Positions 17,417 to 27,900 of a DNA stretch of 64,000 nt are shown one piece after another; the stretch's first letter is position 1; each line of letters starts with the position of its first letter. The position numbers and the translations under genes are program-made. The notes below the pieces were generated by a model. It did no database searches. It worked only from the letters and a program-made list of their open reading frames with translations, and was not told the origin of the DNA. The stretch is from Fidelibacterota bacterium (lineage in GTDB: Bacteria; Fidelibacterota; Fidelibacteria; Fidelibacterales; Fidelibacteraceae). The stretch is taken from NCBI GenBank assembly GCA_030156395.1, contig JASGMP010000001.1, forward strand, positions 43,909 through 107,908, given 5' to 3'.

Positions 17417-18286
17417 CTATAAAAGACTTAACACGATAGAGTTTAATTTTGTTTCGGCCGTGTCGGAACGGGATAATACAATCACCGGTACAGATGCATT
17501 GAGGATAAGTCCGCCGGCTTTCGCCTGTTCCAAAAAGATCATCTGTTTGATCATAAAATTGGCCGGTGTAATTTCCGGAAAAATGATCACATCCACCTTT
17601 CCGGAAATTTGCGATGGTATCCCTTTTTTTCGGGCGGCATCTTCCGATAAAATCACATCCAGGGCCATGGGACCTTCAGCAGGATATCCCTTTTCTGTAT
17701 ATTCCCGCGCCAGTTCAAAAGCATCACCGGTAGCCGGGATTTTGGAATTTACTTTTTCAATAACTGCCGCAAAGGCAATTCGGGGTTTACGACCCAACAC
17801 TTTTTCTGCAAAAGCAACGGTCCCTTCTGTAATTTCTCTCTTTGTCTCCAGATCCGGCGCAATATTAATGCCCCCATCCGCCGCAAAGAGGAGCCGGGGA
17901 TAGGCTGGTGTATCAGAAACTGCCACATGGGACAAAACTTTCCCGGTCCGAAGCCCTTTTTCTTTATCCAAAATGGGTTTCATAAAATCTGCTGTGGGAA
18001 TATCACCCTTCATGATCAAATCTCCTGCACCTTCCCGGATATCAGCTACGGCTGCCACTGCCGCTTCAACCGGTGATGGAGCATGATAAACAGCCGAGAT
18101 CTTCAATTGATGTTGTTCCGCCTTCTCTTCAATGAGGGGTCGGTTCCCGAAAAGACGAAGCCGGATTAAACCCTGGTTTGCCGCTTGCCTAAGGCCTTCA
18201 AACACAGAATCCGCCTCAGGATTTACGACATTACAATTTTTGGGTTCCCGGGTGGAAACCCGTTCATACAAATCTGTAAATCTCAT
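17417..18286 (-). CDS. ptb: Phosphate acyltransferase, phosphotransbutyrylase type
   Basis: Converts butyryl-CoA (or branched-chain acyl-CoA) and phosphate to acyl phosphate plus CoA. The 289-residue protein has PTA_PTB family blocks: GDLIMKGDIPTADFMKPIL, LSHVAVSDTPAYPRLLFAADGGINIAPDL, and SDVI-like GKVDVIIFPEITPANFMIKQMIF. Its small size is that of Ptb rather than Pta. ATG 18284-18286 is chosen because TGAGGAT lies just upstream, leaving a seven-base gap to the buk stop; a start at 18301 would overlap buk. Together with buk it gives a route to ATP by substrate-level phosphorylation. Confidence 0.9.
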   Translation of the reverse strand: MRFTDLYERVSTREPKNCNVVNPEADSVFEGLRQAANQGLIRLRLFGNRPLIEEKAEQHQLKISAVYHAPSPVEAAVAAVADIREGAGDLIMKGDIPTADFMKPILDKEKGLRTGKVLSHVAVSDTPAYPRLLFAADGGINIAPDLETKREITEGTVAFAEKVLGRKPRIAFAAVIEKVNSKIPATGDAFELAREYTEKGYPAEGPMALDVILSEDAARKKGIPSQISGKVDVIIFPEITPANFMIKQMIFLEQAKAGGLILNASVPVIVLSRSDTAETKLNSIVLSLL

Positions 18287-18293
18287 GATATCC

Positions 18294-19346
18294 TCACACA
18301 TAATCCCGAATGGGAATGTCTCCTTTCAGCGCCCTGAATCCACCATCTGCCATCGCTTCCAACTCATTTTCACCGGGGATAATATAAATATTAAACCGGG
18401 AAAAATGATCCTGAAGCTGACGGGTAATATACAAACAATGGGCCAAACCACCCGTGACCAAAACTGCTTTTACTTCAAAGTGACAAGCCGCCAGCATGGC
18501 TCCAATTTCCTTTTCAATCTGATAGATCATGGCATCCATAATCAGCCTGGCATATTCATCCCCTTCCTGAATCCGTCTTACCACTTCCCGGGCATCATTG
18601 GTTTTCAAATACCCTTTTAATCCGCACTCCCGGGAAAGATAATGATCCAGTTCTTTCCGGGTATAATCTCCGGAAAAAGCCAAATCCAGCAGACCACTGA
18701 TGGGGAGTGCTCCTGCCCTTTCCGGTGAAAAAGGCCCCATACCCAGCAAACCATCATTCACATCCCGAATCTTTCCCAATTTTAAGGCACAAACAGAAAT
18801 ACCACCTCCCAGATGGGCGACCACAAAATTTTCTTTTTCAAGGGTTGCCCCATATTCGTCACACCATTTTCTAGCCGTTGCTTTAATATTCAGAGCGTGG
18901 CTGCGACTGCGACGTTTGATCTCAGGAACACCAGAAATCCGGGAAATCTCGTCAAATTCATCCACACTCACCGGATCAATGATCCATGCCGGAACATGGT
19001 ACAATTCCCCAAAATAATGAGCCAGCAATCCCCCCAAATTACTGGCATGATTGGAATACCGACATTCCCGAAGATCCGAAAGCAGTTTAGGCGTAATTTT
19101 ATACACACCGCCCTCCATAGGCTTCAGGGGAGCTCCCCGGCCAACCACGGCAGCCAGCCCTGATAAATCGGTCTTTTCCAAAAATCGCTTTAATAAGTCC
19201 CGGCGATATGCGAATTCCTGTACCACGTTCTTTCGGGCATATTCCGGCTCTACAGAAACGGATATTTCATCTATTTTCCCTTCGGAAGTAAATAAGCCTG
19301 CTTTCGTGGACGTGGAACCGGGACTAATAGTAAGTATTTTTTTCAT
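18294..19346 (-). CDS. buk: Butyrate kinase
   Basis: ASKHA-fold kinase that transfers phosphate from butyryl (or isobutyryl/isovaleryl) phosphate to ADP. The 350-residue sequence carries ILTISPGSTSTKAGLF at the N-terminus (phosphate-1 loop), VVGRGAPLKPMEGGVY, HASNLGGLLAHYFG, VDPVSVDEF, ENFVVAHLGGGISVCA (phosphate-2) and AVLVTGGLAHC (adenosine motif), all typical of Buk. GGGGAG precedes the ATG. As first gene of a buk-ptb pair it suggests fermentation to butyrate or branched-chain acids; no crotonyl-CoA pathway genes are in the window. Confidence 0.94.
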   Translation of the reverse strand: MKKILTISPGSTSTKAGLFTSEGKIDEISVSVEPEYARKNVVQEFAYRRDLLKRFLEKTDLSGLAAVVGRGAPLKPMEGGVYKITPKLLSDLRECRYSNHASNLGGLLAHYFGELYHVPAWIIDPVSVDEFDEISRISGVPEIKRRSRSHALNIKATARKWCDEYGATLEKENFVVAHLGGGISVCALKLGKIRDVNDGLLGMGPFSPERAGALPISGLLDLAFSGDYTRKELDHYLSRECGLKGYLKTNDAREVVRRIQEGDEYARLIMDAMIYQIEKEIGAMLAACHFEVKAVLVTGGLAHCLYITRQLQDHFSRFNIYIIPGENELEAMADGGFRALKGDIPIRDYV

Positions 19347-19472
19347 ACATGTCTCTCCCCTGATTCAAATAGACGTTGTCTGATGTTTCCTCCCTTTCAA
19401 AAAGACAGATTTTTTATAACTGCTTGGGGTTTGTCACTTTTTTTTCTCATTAAATATATATAATATTTTAAT

Positions 19473-19494
19473 AAGAAAGAAAGATTTCTTTCTT
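19473..19494 (-). terminator. AT-rich hairpin after the OsmC gene
   Basis: A perfect 10-bp inverted repeat AAGAAAGAAA/TTTCTTTCTT with a two-base loop sits 28 bases beyond the OsmC stop codon on the minus strand. There is no GC core and no clean T-run directly after it, so termination is only plausible. The rest of the 19347-19521 gap holds the upstream region of buk. Confidence 0.35.
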
Positions 19495-19521
19495 TTCAAC
19501 CCAAACTTATCGTGTAAAAGC

Positions 19522-19938
19522 TCACGGGTTCATAAGATATTCTGAGGTAATCTCCGCCGTAGATCTCAACATGACACTCACGCTGCAATACTTGGTTTCA
19601 CTGAGTTCAATGGCCCGGGCAATGGCTTTTTCCGAGAGTTCATTCCCCCAAAATTTGTAAACCACGTGAATCTTTGTAAAAACTTTCGGATGTTCACCTG
19701 CCCGCTCCGCTTCAATATCCATGGAAAAACGATCAAAATTCATGCGTTTTTTTCGCAATATGGATAAAACATCCATGGCTGTACATCCACCCAAAGCTTC
19801 CAGAACCAGCTCCATAGGCCGTGTCCCTGCATTAAAGCCATGTAAAGATTCATCGGCATCCAGAACAACCCAATGACCTGAATCCCCTTTTGCCAATAAT
19901 GTTAAATGATCCCCCAGTCCATGCAATGTTACTTTCAT
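19522..19938 (-). CDS. OsmC/Ohr-family protein
   Basis: A 138-residue OsmC-fold protein, typically a thiol-dependent hydroperoxide reductase. The two family cysteines are present: LEALGGCTAMDVLSIL near residue 52 and TKYCSVSVMLRSTAEI near 117. The sequence is closest in style to the YhfA/OsmC-like subgroup (FNAGTRPMELVLEALGGCTAMD) rather than Ohr. It lies 13 bases downstream of the protein disulfide oxidoreductase gene on the same strand, consistent with a small redox operon. Substrate is unknown. Confidence 0.9.
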   Translation of the reverse strand: MKVTLHGLGDHLTLLAKGDSGHWVVLDADESLHGFNAGTRPMELVLEALGGCTAMDVLSILRKKRMNFDRFSMDIEAERAGEHPKVFTKIHVVYKFWGNELSEKAIARAIELSETKYCSVSVMLRSTAEITSEYLMNP

Positions 19939-19951
19939 TCAATCCTCCAGA

Positions 19952-20602
19952 TTATTTATTAACGTTTTTTATAATTCTATCAATAAACTGATCTTCAGGC
20001 AAGGCACCTTCCAGATCAACAAAATGGTTGACAATAGTTTTAGGAACGGCTTTAACACCTGCTTCGTTTCCCAGTTCAGGGAATTCCGTCACTTCAATCA
20101 TATCCGCCCGGATAAGGGGATTCAGAAATGCCATTTTGTGGATGAGCCGTATCACAAAAGGGCAATAAGGGCAGGTTGGTGTAACATACGTTTGTATATG
20201 AAGCGGTGTATCAATAAGACGAATCTTCCGGACCAAATCTTCCGGTAACCCGGTCCGTCTTTTAGAAACAACAAGAACCGCCCCCAGAAGGGAATGAAAT
20301 TCATATCCTCCGGGCATCCCGTAAAACCGGATCCTCGTATCCTTCAAGGAGTGATCCAAAAGAGCAAGTGCCGGAACCCTCTCGATATTCAGTTCACCGA
20401 TTTCATCGGTATTTTTGTCTGCATCGTACACAACCACCTGAATTTTAGCAGAAAATTCAGCAAATTCCATGAGTAATTCCCCGGTTTCACAGCAATAAGG
20501 GCACTTTGTGTCACGTTTGATAAAAACAAGCTGTACCGGGTTGACCATGCCTGATAGATGTGTTTTAAGGGTTCGTGTATCGTTTTGTGAAAAAAATCCC
20601 AA
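19952..20602 (-). CDS. Protein disulfide oxidoreductase with two thioredoxin folds
   Basis: A 216-residue PDO-type protein: two glutaredoxin-like domains, each with a CPYC active site, one in KRDTKCPYCCET (near residue 35) and one in VTPTCPYCPFVIRL (near 147). ERVPALALLD and VKAVPKTIVNH supply the cis-prolines. PDO proteins of this size are typical of thermophiles and strict anaerobes and promote disulfide exchange in the cytoplasm. A TTG start is used: AGGAG lies seven bases upstream and there is no ATG before the domain. Co-transcribed with the OsmC gene. Confidence 0.9.
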   Translation of the reverse strand: MGFFSQNDTRTLKTHLSGMVNPVQLVFIKRDTKCPYCCETGELLMEFAEFSAKIQVVVYDADKNTDEIGELNIERVPALALLDHSLKDTRIRFYGMPGGYEFHSLLGAVLVVSKRRTGLPEDLVRKIRLIDTPLHIQTYVTPTCPYCPFVIRLIHKMAFLNPLIRADMIEVTEFPELGNEAGVKAVPKTIVNHFVDLEGALPEDQFIDRIIKNVNK

Positions 20603-20701
20603 CGGTTACTCCTGAATCTGGTTTTTTAGTGGACACAAGAGTCCCCGCGTTACAAGGATCCAGCTAAAGATTCAATGTTTATCTTAATAGATTATTTTTA
20701 T

Positions 20702-22383
20702 TTAACCTTTATGTCTTAGGACTTTACCGGGATGTTTCCCGGTATGTTTTCCTTCCCGGATAACAGGTACACCCTCTACAAAGACATAGGGAATTCCTTC
20801 GGGATACTGATGGGGATTCAAATATGTGGCTTTATCCTGTACGGTATCCGGATTGAAAAGAACCAGATCCGCCACGTACTTTTCCCGGATAAAACCCCTG
20901 TTTGTAAGCCCCACTTTCAGGGCATTCCGGGTGGACATTTTTCGGACGGCTTCCGGAAGAGTCAGCACCTTTTCATCCCGGACAAATTTTGCTAAAACCC
21001 GGGGAAAGGATCCATAACAGCGGGAAGGGGCTTCCCTTTGAAGAGGGGACCGTAAGTTGCCCGGACCGAGCCGTCTGATCCGATGCTGACAAATTCTGCT
21101 TTAAGGACTTTTTTTAGATTATTTTCTTCCATGGCAAAACCGATGGTTGAAACATCCGCCTTAAAATCTATCAAAAGTTTTCGTACCGTTTCGTAAGGAT
21201 TCAAACCCAGTTCATGGCTGATATCCTGCAATGTTTTGCCTTCAAAATCTTTTCCCGCATCACCGGGGCAGCTGCTAATAAGCACACGATCCCAACCGCC
21301 GATTCCTGCACCCCGTTCAAGGATATAATTCCTAACCTGTTCTTCGTTGTCGCGGTTTCTCAGCCGTTCTATTATCTCTTCCGTGCTTCCTTGTCGCGCA
21401 GATACCGGTAAAAAGGCTGAAAGTCCTGTAGACCATGCAATATAGGGGTAGCGGTCTGCATGGACAGGGATTCCTTCCTGGCGGGCTTTGTCGATCATCG
21501 AAAGCATGGCATCCACTTTGTGCCAATTATTCTTGTTGCAGGCTTTTAAATGAGATATTTGCAAAGAAACGCCGGCCTGGCGGGAGATCTCCAACGCTTC
21601 TTCAATAGCTTCTTCTACCCGGTCATCTTCATTCCGCATGTGAGTGGCATATAATCCACCATATTCTGCCACTGTTTCGGATAAGGCAATAAGCTCTGCC
21701 GTCCTGGCATAACTCCCCGGGGCATATTCCAATCCTGTTGAGAGTCCCAGACTCCCCATTTCAAGGGTTCGGGCCAATACCTGTTTCATGGTTTTCAATT
21801 CATCAGCGGAGGGAGCCCGGTCGTATGATCCCATCACTGTATCCCGTAAGGATCCATGACCTGTCAGAGTCATGTAATTTATGGATGTCCCACGCTTTTC
21901 AATGGCACGAAAAAAACCATCCAAATCCTTCCAGGATTCATCTACCTGATACTGATCCCGGAGCTTTTGTCGCATTTTTTCCACATCCATTTTTGTCAGG
22001 GGAAAAGGAGAAAATCCGCAATTTCCCGAGACCTCCGTCGTAATCCCCTGACGAATTTTCCCTTCTGCATGGGGATTTGCCAGCAATTCGAGATCGGTAT
22101 GACTGTGGATATCCACAAAACCCGGAGCCGCCACATATTTTTTCCCATCAATGGTCATGTGCGCAGTGGCATTTTTAAGGGATCCGATAGCCGTGATTTT
22201 CCCGTCGCGTAACCCAATATCCGCCGTATATATTTCCTGGCCCGTTCCGTCTGCAATCCGGACATTTTGGATGAGAATGTCCAGCCGGGAGCGAACTGAA
22301 CACCCCAGTGCCAGTGCGCCTGCCGTGAAAAAACTTGTTTTAATAAAATCTCTCCGCGTCCATTGTCCCGGTGATCGTTTCAT
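20702..22383 (-). pseudogene. D-aminoacylase (N-acyl-D-amino-acid amidohydrolase), frameshifted near 21022
   Basis: Two consecutive frames encode one amidohydrolase. Part 1 (22383 to about 21022) starts MKRSPGQWTRRDFIKTS, a twin-arginine signal with lipobox ALALGC (C28), then DIHSHTDLELL metal ligands, TTEVSGNCGFS and GLSTGLEYAPGSYA. It breaks at the end with an unrelated VMDPFPGF and a stop. Part 2 continues in another frame with YGSFPRVLAKFVRDEKVLTLPEAVRKM to VLRHKG. Adding one G to the GGG at 21022-21024 joins them as KPLPRCYGSFPRVLAKFV, the family consensus, giving about 560 residues. It is either a recent pseudogene or a homopolymer sequencing error. Role if intact: periplasmic deacylation of N-acyl-D-amino acids. 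Confidence 0.88.
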
Positions 22384-22402
22384 ACTCAATATTCCGTTCT
22401 TT

Positions 22403-23893
22403 TTAGTCCCGATTTTCTGATTTTATTGTCTTTCCCGGTTCCATGATTTTTGGAAAGGTAAAAATGAAACAGGTATTCCAGTCTTTGCAGGATTCCACTT
22501 TCACCATTCCCCCGTACCGAAGTGTTGTCTTTTGAACAATAAACAAACCAAGGCCGGTATGGGCTGTTTTACCAAATTTAAAATTTTCATCAAATACTTT
22601 GTCGCGGATCTCATCCGGTATGGGTTTCCCGTTATTGGCAACTTTTAACACCATCGCATCCCTTTCTTCGAAAATCTCAAACAACATTTCCGTTGCCTTG
22701 CCATGACGAATTGCATTGGACACAAGATTATTCAACAGAGAGTATATCAGGTCGTCGGCGTAAATATAACCCTGACCCTGACAGGTAAATGACAGGTTTT
22801 TATAATCCCTCATCACCCGGTAAACAGCCCCTTCCAGAGATACCGGCCGGAGGGTGTCCGGGGCATGCAGGATTTTCTCGGCATTTTTCATCCGGTCTAT
22901 CATCCGGATGCCCCGGTTTGAGGCCTCCACGATGCTGTCCAGCATCTCTTCATTCAATGTTCTCTTATAAAGGGATGTGGCAGATTTTGTAATGGTAAAG
23001 ACATTTGCCAAATCGTGCCGGAGAATTTTGTTCATGAGATGGAGGAATTCTTTCTGGCTTTCGATGGTCTTCTCGTAGTTTTTTCTCCGGCTGATTTCCT
23101 CAGAAATCAAAAGTACGCCTTTCTGACGCCCCCTGTCATCTTTTACAGCAGTTGTCCGTATTTCAAACCAACCATCTGCATAGACATCAGCAGAAGTAAA
23201 AATTCCTTCCAGACTTTTTACCAGCAAGTCCTGAATACCATCGGCTGAATCCGGTACTGCCAGTTCCAGAATCGACATGCCCGGCTGGATGGTCTGTCCG
23301 GTAAGGCGGTGAAAAAAATCTGTTCCCATGGCATTGAACGTGTCGATTTTTCCATCCTTTTTCAAAAAAACAAATCCGAGTCCTGCCGACTCAAAAACAG
23401 TATTCATCTGCAGTGTCAACCGCATCAGGACTTCATTTTTCTTCACCAGCTTACGTTGTAAATCCACAAGATTGTTGTTCAGTTGTGAAAAGTGGTTTAA
23501 AAAATCATCTTCATTAAAATTCTTTTTTGACAGTAATTTGGATTGATGACGAATGGTATCTGTCTGAACGGAGTTCATGCTAGTCAGATCCTGGATATAA
23601 TCCAGAAGAACCGCATTTTCGGCAGTGCAAATGATGGTTAAACCAGATTCTGTTTTGGCACCGATAAGCTGAACCGTCATCGGTGTATTCCGGAGACTTA
23701 TGTCCTGAATAGCAGCCGAACCATGATAAACAATTTCATGGAAAAAATTGGAAAGTCGGGTCTTATCTTCCACCAATTCTCCCAGATTGACCCGGTTTTT
23801 CGATACCAAACCGTGATCGTCCCGGAGAATTTTCCGGATGTTTCCAATTTCATCAGTCTGCAGGGCAAAATGTATTGTTTGTTGTTCGGTCAT
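22403..23893 (-). CDS. PAS-domain sensor histidine kinase
   Basis: A 496-residue soluble kinase with no transmembrane segment. Residues 1-115 resemble a divergent sensor domain, about 115-160 are coiled coil, about 160-275 are a PAS domain (MNTVFESAGLGFVFLKKDGKIDT style). The HisKA H-box is ILRHDLANVF (H293), then the ATPase: LLNNLVSNAIRHG (N-box), LKVANNGKPIPDEI (G1) and GLGLFIVQKTTLRYGG (G2). The ATG at 23891-23893 overlaps the stop of the B12-binding gene by four bases (ATGA); an earlier in-frame start would run deep into that gene. Coupling implies that the B12 protein supplies its signal. No response regulator gene is in the window. Confidence 0.88.
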   Translation of the reverse strand: MTEQQTIHFALQTDEIGNIRKILRDDHGLVSKNRVNLGELVEDKTRLSNFFHEIVYHGSAAIQDISLRNTPMTVQLIGAKTESGLTIICTAENAVLLDYIQDLTSMNSVQTDTIRHQSKLLSKKNFNEDDFLNHFSQLNNNLVDLQRKLVKKNEVLMRLTLQMNTVFESAGLGFVFLKKDGKIDTFNAMGTDFFHRLTGQTIQPGMSILELAVPDSADGIQDLLVKSLEGIFTSADVYADGWFEIRTTAVKDDRGRQKGVLLISEEISRRKNYEKTIESQKEFLHLMNKILRHDLANVFTITKSATSLYKRTLNEEMLDSIVEASNRGIRMIDRMKNAEKILHAPDTLRPVSLEGAVYRVMRDYKNLSFTCQGQGYIYADDLIYSLLNNLVSNAIRHGKATEMLFEIFEERDAMVLKVANNGKPIPDEIRDKVFDENFKFGKTAHTGLGLFIVQKTTLRYGGMVKVESCKDWNTCFIFTFPKIMEPGKTIKSENRD

Positions 23894-24918
23894 AATCCGA
23901 ACCATTCTGCAGCCTGTTTTACGGCCATTGGCGCGTTTTTGGCTGTTCCGTCTGCTCCGACCTTTTCCCACAAATCCCCATCCACCAGAAAAGGGTAACC
24001 CCCCACCATAATCTTCATGGTTTTCAGAGGGTCCTGGACCCGAATATCATGTATGAAAACCTGCAGCGTTTTAAGATGAACCATCATGGTAGTGGATACA
24101 GCGATGAGGTCGAATATTTCATCCCGAAGGGTTTTTAACATATCGGGAATGGGAGCGTTGGCACCAAAAAATGAGGTATCCCATCCGTCCATTTCAAAAA
24201 AATCCGCCACCATCCGGATACCCAGTTCATGCAATTCAGATCCGATGCAAAAGGCAGCCATTTTCCGGCCGTTTTTTTCCGAGGTAAAAATCCGGGGATA
24301 GAGTTCGGACATGATCATCTGAGTTACAGCCGTCGCGTAATGCTCCTGGGCAACATTGATCACACTGGTCTGCCACAATCGCCCGATCATTCGCTGGCAC
24401 GGCTCAAACACATTCAGATAGAGATCTGAAATAGTCATTCCTTCCTGAAGGGCCTTCATGACAATTTGCCGGGCCTTATTCCGGTCCGCCCGAATGACAT
24501 ACCGGATATACTGACCCGAAAGTGTATTTTCCGGCGGGAGAATATCCCCTTCCCGTGATTCCTGAACCATGTTAAAACTTCCGTCTGCTCCAGCAAAGAA
24601 CGGATCCACCCAGGATTCCCCGGGAAATACCGTATAAATCCCTTTCTGCAATATGTCGTAACTGATCCGAAGGTGATTCACGGGTATCTTTTTATTGATG
24701 AGAACATCAGCCAGCCAGGCTGTAAAATTCTGAAACAGAATAGGTGAATCCAAAGCTATTGCCTGGGACAGGTACTGTAAAATGTATTTCAGGTCCCGTT
24801 CACAAATATCCCGGTTTTTCCGGATATTGCAGACATCTTCAGAAATCATTTTTTGCAGACTCAAGCGAAGAATATCTGTTCTATGTTGATCCAGCTTCCT
24901 GCTGTTTTCGTTCATCAT
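23890..24918 (-). CDS. Cobalamin-binding sensor protein, CarH/MerR-like B12 module without DNA-binding domain
   Basis: A 342-residue soluble protein. Residues about 135-210 match the methionine-synthase-type helical cap, with W182, then nine residues, then E192-H193 (LWQTSVINVAQEHYATAV), the exact W-x9-EH signature of CarH-type photoreceptors. The Rossmann-like B12 domain follows (about 218-342) with SELHELGIRMVADFFEMDGW, the E-x-H-x-x-G form in which H230 would be the lower cobalt ligand, and VGGYPF near the end. Residues 1-130 are helical and unrecognised; there is no MerR helix-turn-helix. It lies 67 bases after metH and is coupled to the kinase. Predicted: sensor of cobalamin or, via adenosylcobalamin, light. 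Confidence 0.85.
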   Translation of the reverse strand: MMNENSRKLDQHRTDILRLSLQKMISEDVCNIRKNRDICERDLKYILQYLSQAIALDSPILFQNFTAWLADVLINKKIPVNHLRISYDILQKGIYTVFPGESWVDPFFAGADGSFNMVQESREGDILPPENTLSGQYIRYVIRADRNKARQIVMKALQEGMTISDLYLNVFEPCQRMIGRLWQTSVINVAQEHYATAVTQMIMSELYPRIFTSEKNGRKMAAFCIGSELHELGIRMVADFFEMDGWDTSFFGANAPIPDMLKTLRDEIFDLIAVSTTMMVHLKTLQVFIHDIRVQDPLKTMKIMVGGYPFLVDGDLWEKVGADGTAKNAPMAVKQAAEWFGL

Positions 24919-24985
24919 GGGAAAACCCTCCCTGGTATAGGTAAAAATACAGGTTGCTATGCATAAAATCGACCCTTTTTTATAT

Positions 24986-27900
24986 TTATATTTTAAAGTA
25001 TTTTGCTTCGGGATGAATCAGTATCAGGGCAGTGGTAGAGCATTCCGGTACCAGTTGATATCCTGAGGTAAGGCTCACGCCAATATCTGAAGCTTTTAGA
25101 AGCTTGAGAATCGTCCTTTGACTTTCAAGTCCAGGCGCCATGGGATAACCCGGACTGATACGGATCCCCTGAAAAGTTCCGGGTTTTTGATATGTTTCCG
25201 CTTTATGTTTATCCAAACCCAGTTCATGGCGAATCCGGGCATGGTTTTCTTCAGCCAGAGCCTCGGTCAATTGCATTAAAAGTCCATGATAAAAGAAATA
25301 TTCGGCATAATCATGGGATGCATACAAACGGCGGCTGGTACGGACTGCTTCATCACCCATGGTCACGCATTGAATGGGCAGAAGTCCCTCCTGGTCCGGT
25401 AAAAAGTAATCGATCACGGAAAGACACTCACCCTTGTCTTGCCGTGGAAAAGACAAATTAAATCTTTCGGAACTGCCGGGAAGCTGCACTGAAAGCACCG
25501 TATCCGACTGTCTTTGAACCAGACAATAAGCATACACAGCTCTGGGATGGAAGGACTTTCGGATGTCATCCCGGTGAAGCATTTCTTCCAGGCGTTCTTC
25601 ACCTTCTTCCTTTAAAAAAGTTTCATATTCTTCACGGGACATTTTCCCTTTGCGCAACTGCCACTGAAAGGTAAACAGAGTTTTACGGTTCAAATAGTTA
25701 CCAAGGGTATCCAGATCGATTTCCTGCCGGATCTGCACACCCTCAACAGGCGGACCGGGATACTCATAGGCAAGGATCTCGGTTTGACGGCATTCTTCTT
25801 TTTCAGATGAACTTTTCTCCCTTTTCTTTTTATTTTGTGGAATATCTTTTTCTTCCATCTTCTCGTCTAAAGCATTCAGGATAGACAAGCCCTGAAAAGC
25901 ATCAGCAGCGTAAAAAACGTTACCTCCATATACAGGCGCCAGTTCTTCACGGACAAAGGATTCCGTCAATGCAGCACCCCCCAGTAAAACAGGAATAGTA
26001 ATGTGATTTTCTTTCAATACTATCAGGGTATTTTTCATTTCAAGGGTAGACCGGACCAGGAGTCCGCTGAGGCCAAGGGCATCGGGTTGAATGGTTTGAA
26101 CTGCATTCAACACTGCTTCGGGTGTTTGTCGAATACCGATATTATGAACGATAAATCCATTATTGGATAAAACCACATCCACCAAATTTTTTCCGATATC
26201 ATGGACATCGCCCCGTACTGTTGCCAGGACCACTGTACCCTGGATCATCGTCTCGTTTTTATCCATGAAGGGTTTCAGAATATCCACGGATTTTTTCATG
26301 ACAGATGCCGATTTCAGGACAAAGGGGAGTTGCATTTTCCCCGATCCAAAAAGTTCTCCGATCTCTTTCATGCCCGGCAAAAGGATATCGTTAATGATAT
26401 TCAGGGGAGAACTTTTATGTTTCAATGTCAACAACACCTCTTCAAGGCCGGCCGAATCTCCATGAAGCAGTTTTTTCTTCAGGATTTCTTCCGGTAAGAT
26501 CTCTTCCTGATTGGATACATCTTCCGGAGGGATTTCTTCCCCGCCAGCCTGAATCAGCTGAATCAAAGGATCCCCCTCCGAGAAATCATTGTAAATGAGA
26601 TGACGGCATAGGGTTTGTAACGTGTCCGGGATATCCGGAAGAGGCATGATTTTTCCCGGATGGATAATAGCTGCATGCATCCCGGCTTGTACTGCTTCAT
26701 ACAGCATAACTGAGTTTAGCATATGCCGGATCCGGGGTTTCAATCCAAAAGAAACATTGCTTACCCCCAGCAACAGATGGACTTCCGGAAAAGATTCCCG
26801 GATTTTTGTGACAGCTTTGAGTGTTTCCACGGCTGTATTCCGGTCTGTATCTTCCCCACTTGCCAGGGTAAAGGTAAGAGGATCAATAAAAAGGTCCTGT
26901 CTGCTGAGTCCGGCCTTTTCCGCCAGTGTAATCATCCGGCCAGCAATGGCACACTTCCGCCTGGCTGTTTTGGCCATGCCCTCTTCATCAATCGTCAGGC
27001 AAATCAGCATGGCTCCGTATTTTTTGCAAAGCCGGGCCATGGCAAGAAAAGCCTCTTCTCCGTTTTCCAGGTTGGCTGAATTCACAATGCACCGACCGGC
27101 ACACCGTTTCAGAGCTGTTTCAATAACTACAGGATCCGTGCTGTCAATTTGCAGGGGAAGGCGACATTCTGTATTCAACCGGCGGAAAAAATAATCCATG
27201 TCACTTTTTTCATTCCGTCCAACAACGGCAAGGGAAACATCTACTACATGAGCCCCTTCCTGCTCCTGTCCGTTCACGATGGACATCATGGTATCCCAGT
27301 CTTCTTCAAGCAACGCTTTTCTGAAAGCCCGGGATCCATTGGCATTGGCCCGCTCCCCAATCAGAAGAGGAGCCGGTTTTACCCGGACAGTCTGACTTTG
27401 ATATAGGGATGAAACACTTGACTCATAAGATACTTTACGGGAGTATGTATGTTGCACAGTAGCTGCTTTATTTGCAATACAGCGGATATGATCCGGTGTG
27501 GAACCGCAACACCCGCCGACAATAGAAGCACCCATATCTTGTATAAAACTTTTGATTTCCGAAGCCATCGTTTCCGGTTCCAGTTCATACACAAAACGCC
27601 CTTTTTTATGAACCGGCAAACCTGCATTGGGCATGGCAAATACCGGAAAGGGTGACAATTCAGATAAAAGGCGCAGATGAGAACGCATCCCTTCAGGACC
27701 CGTAGCACAATTGAGTCCCAAAGCAGACAAAGGATAAGGAGACAAAGTTGTGACTACTGCCGGAATATCTGATCCGGCCAGCATGGTGCCATTGGATTCT
27801 ATAGTGATAGAAACGATCAGAGGAATATCCGGTGCAATATCCAAAATAAGCCGGATTAGGGTCTTGACATGGAGCAGATCCTGGGCTGTTTCAATGATAA

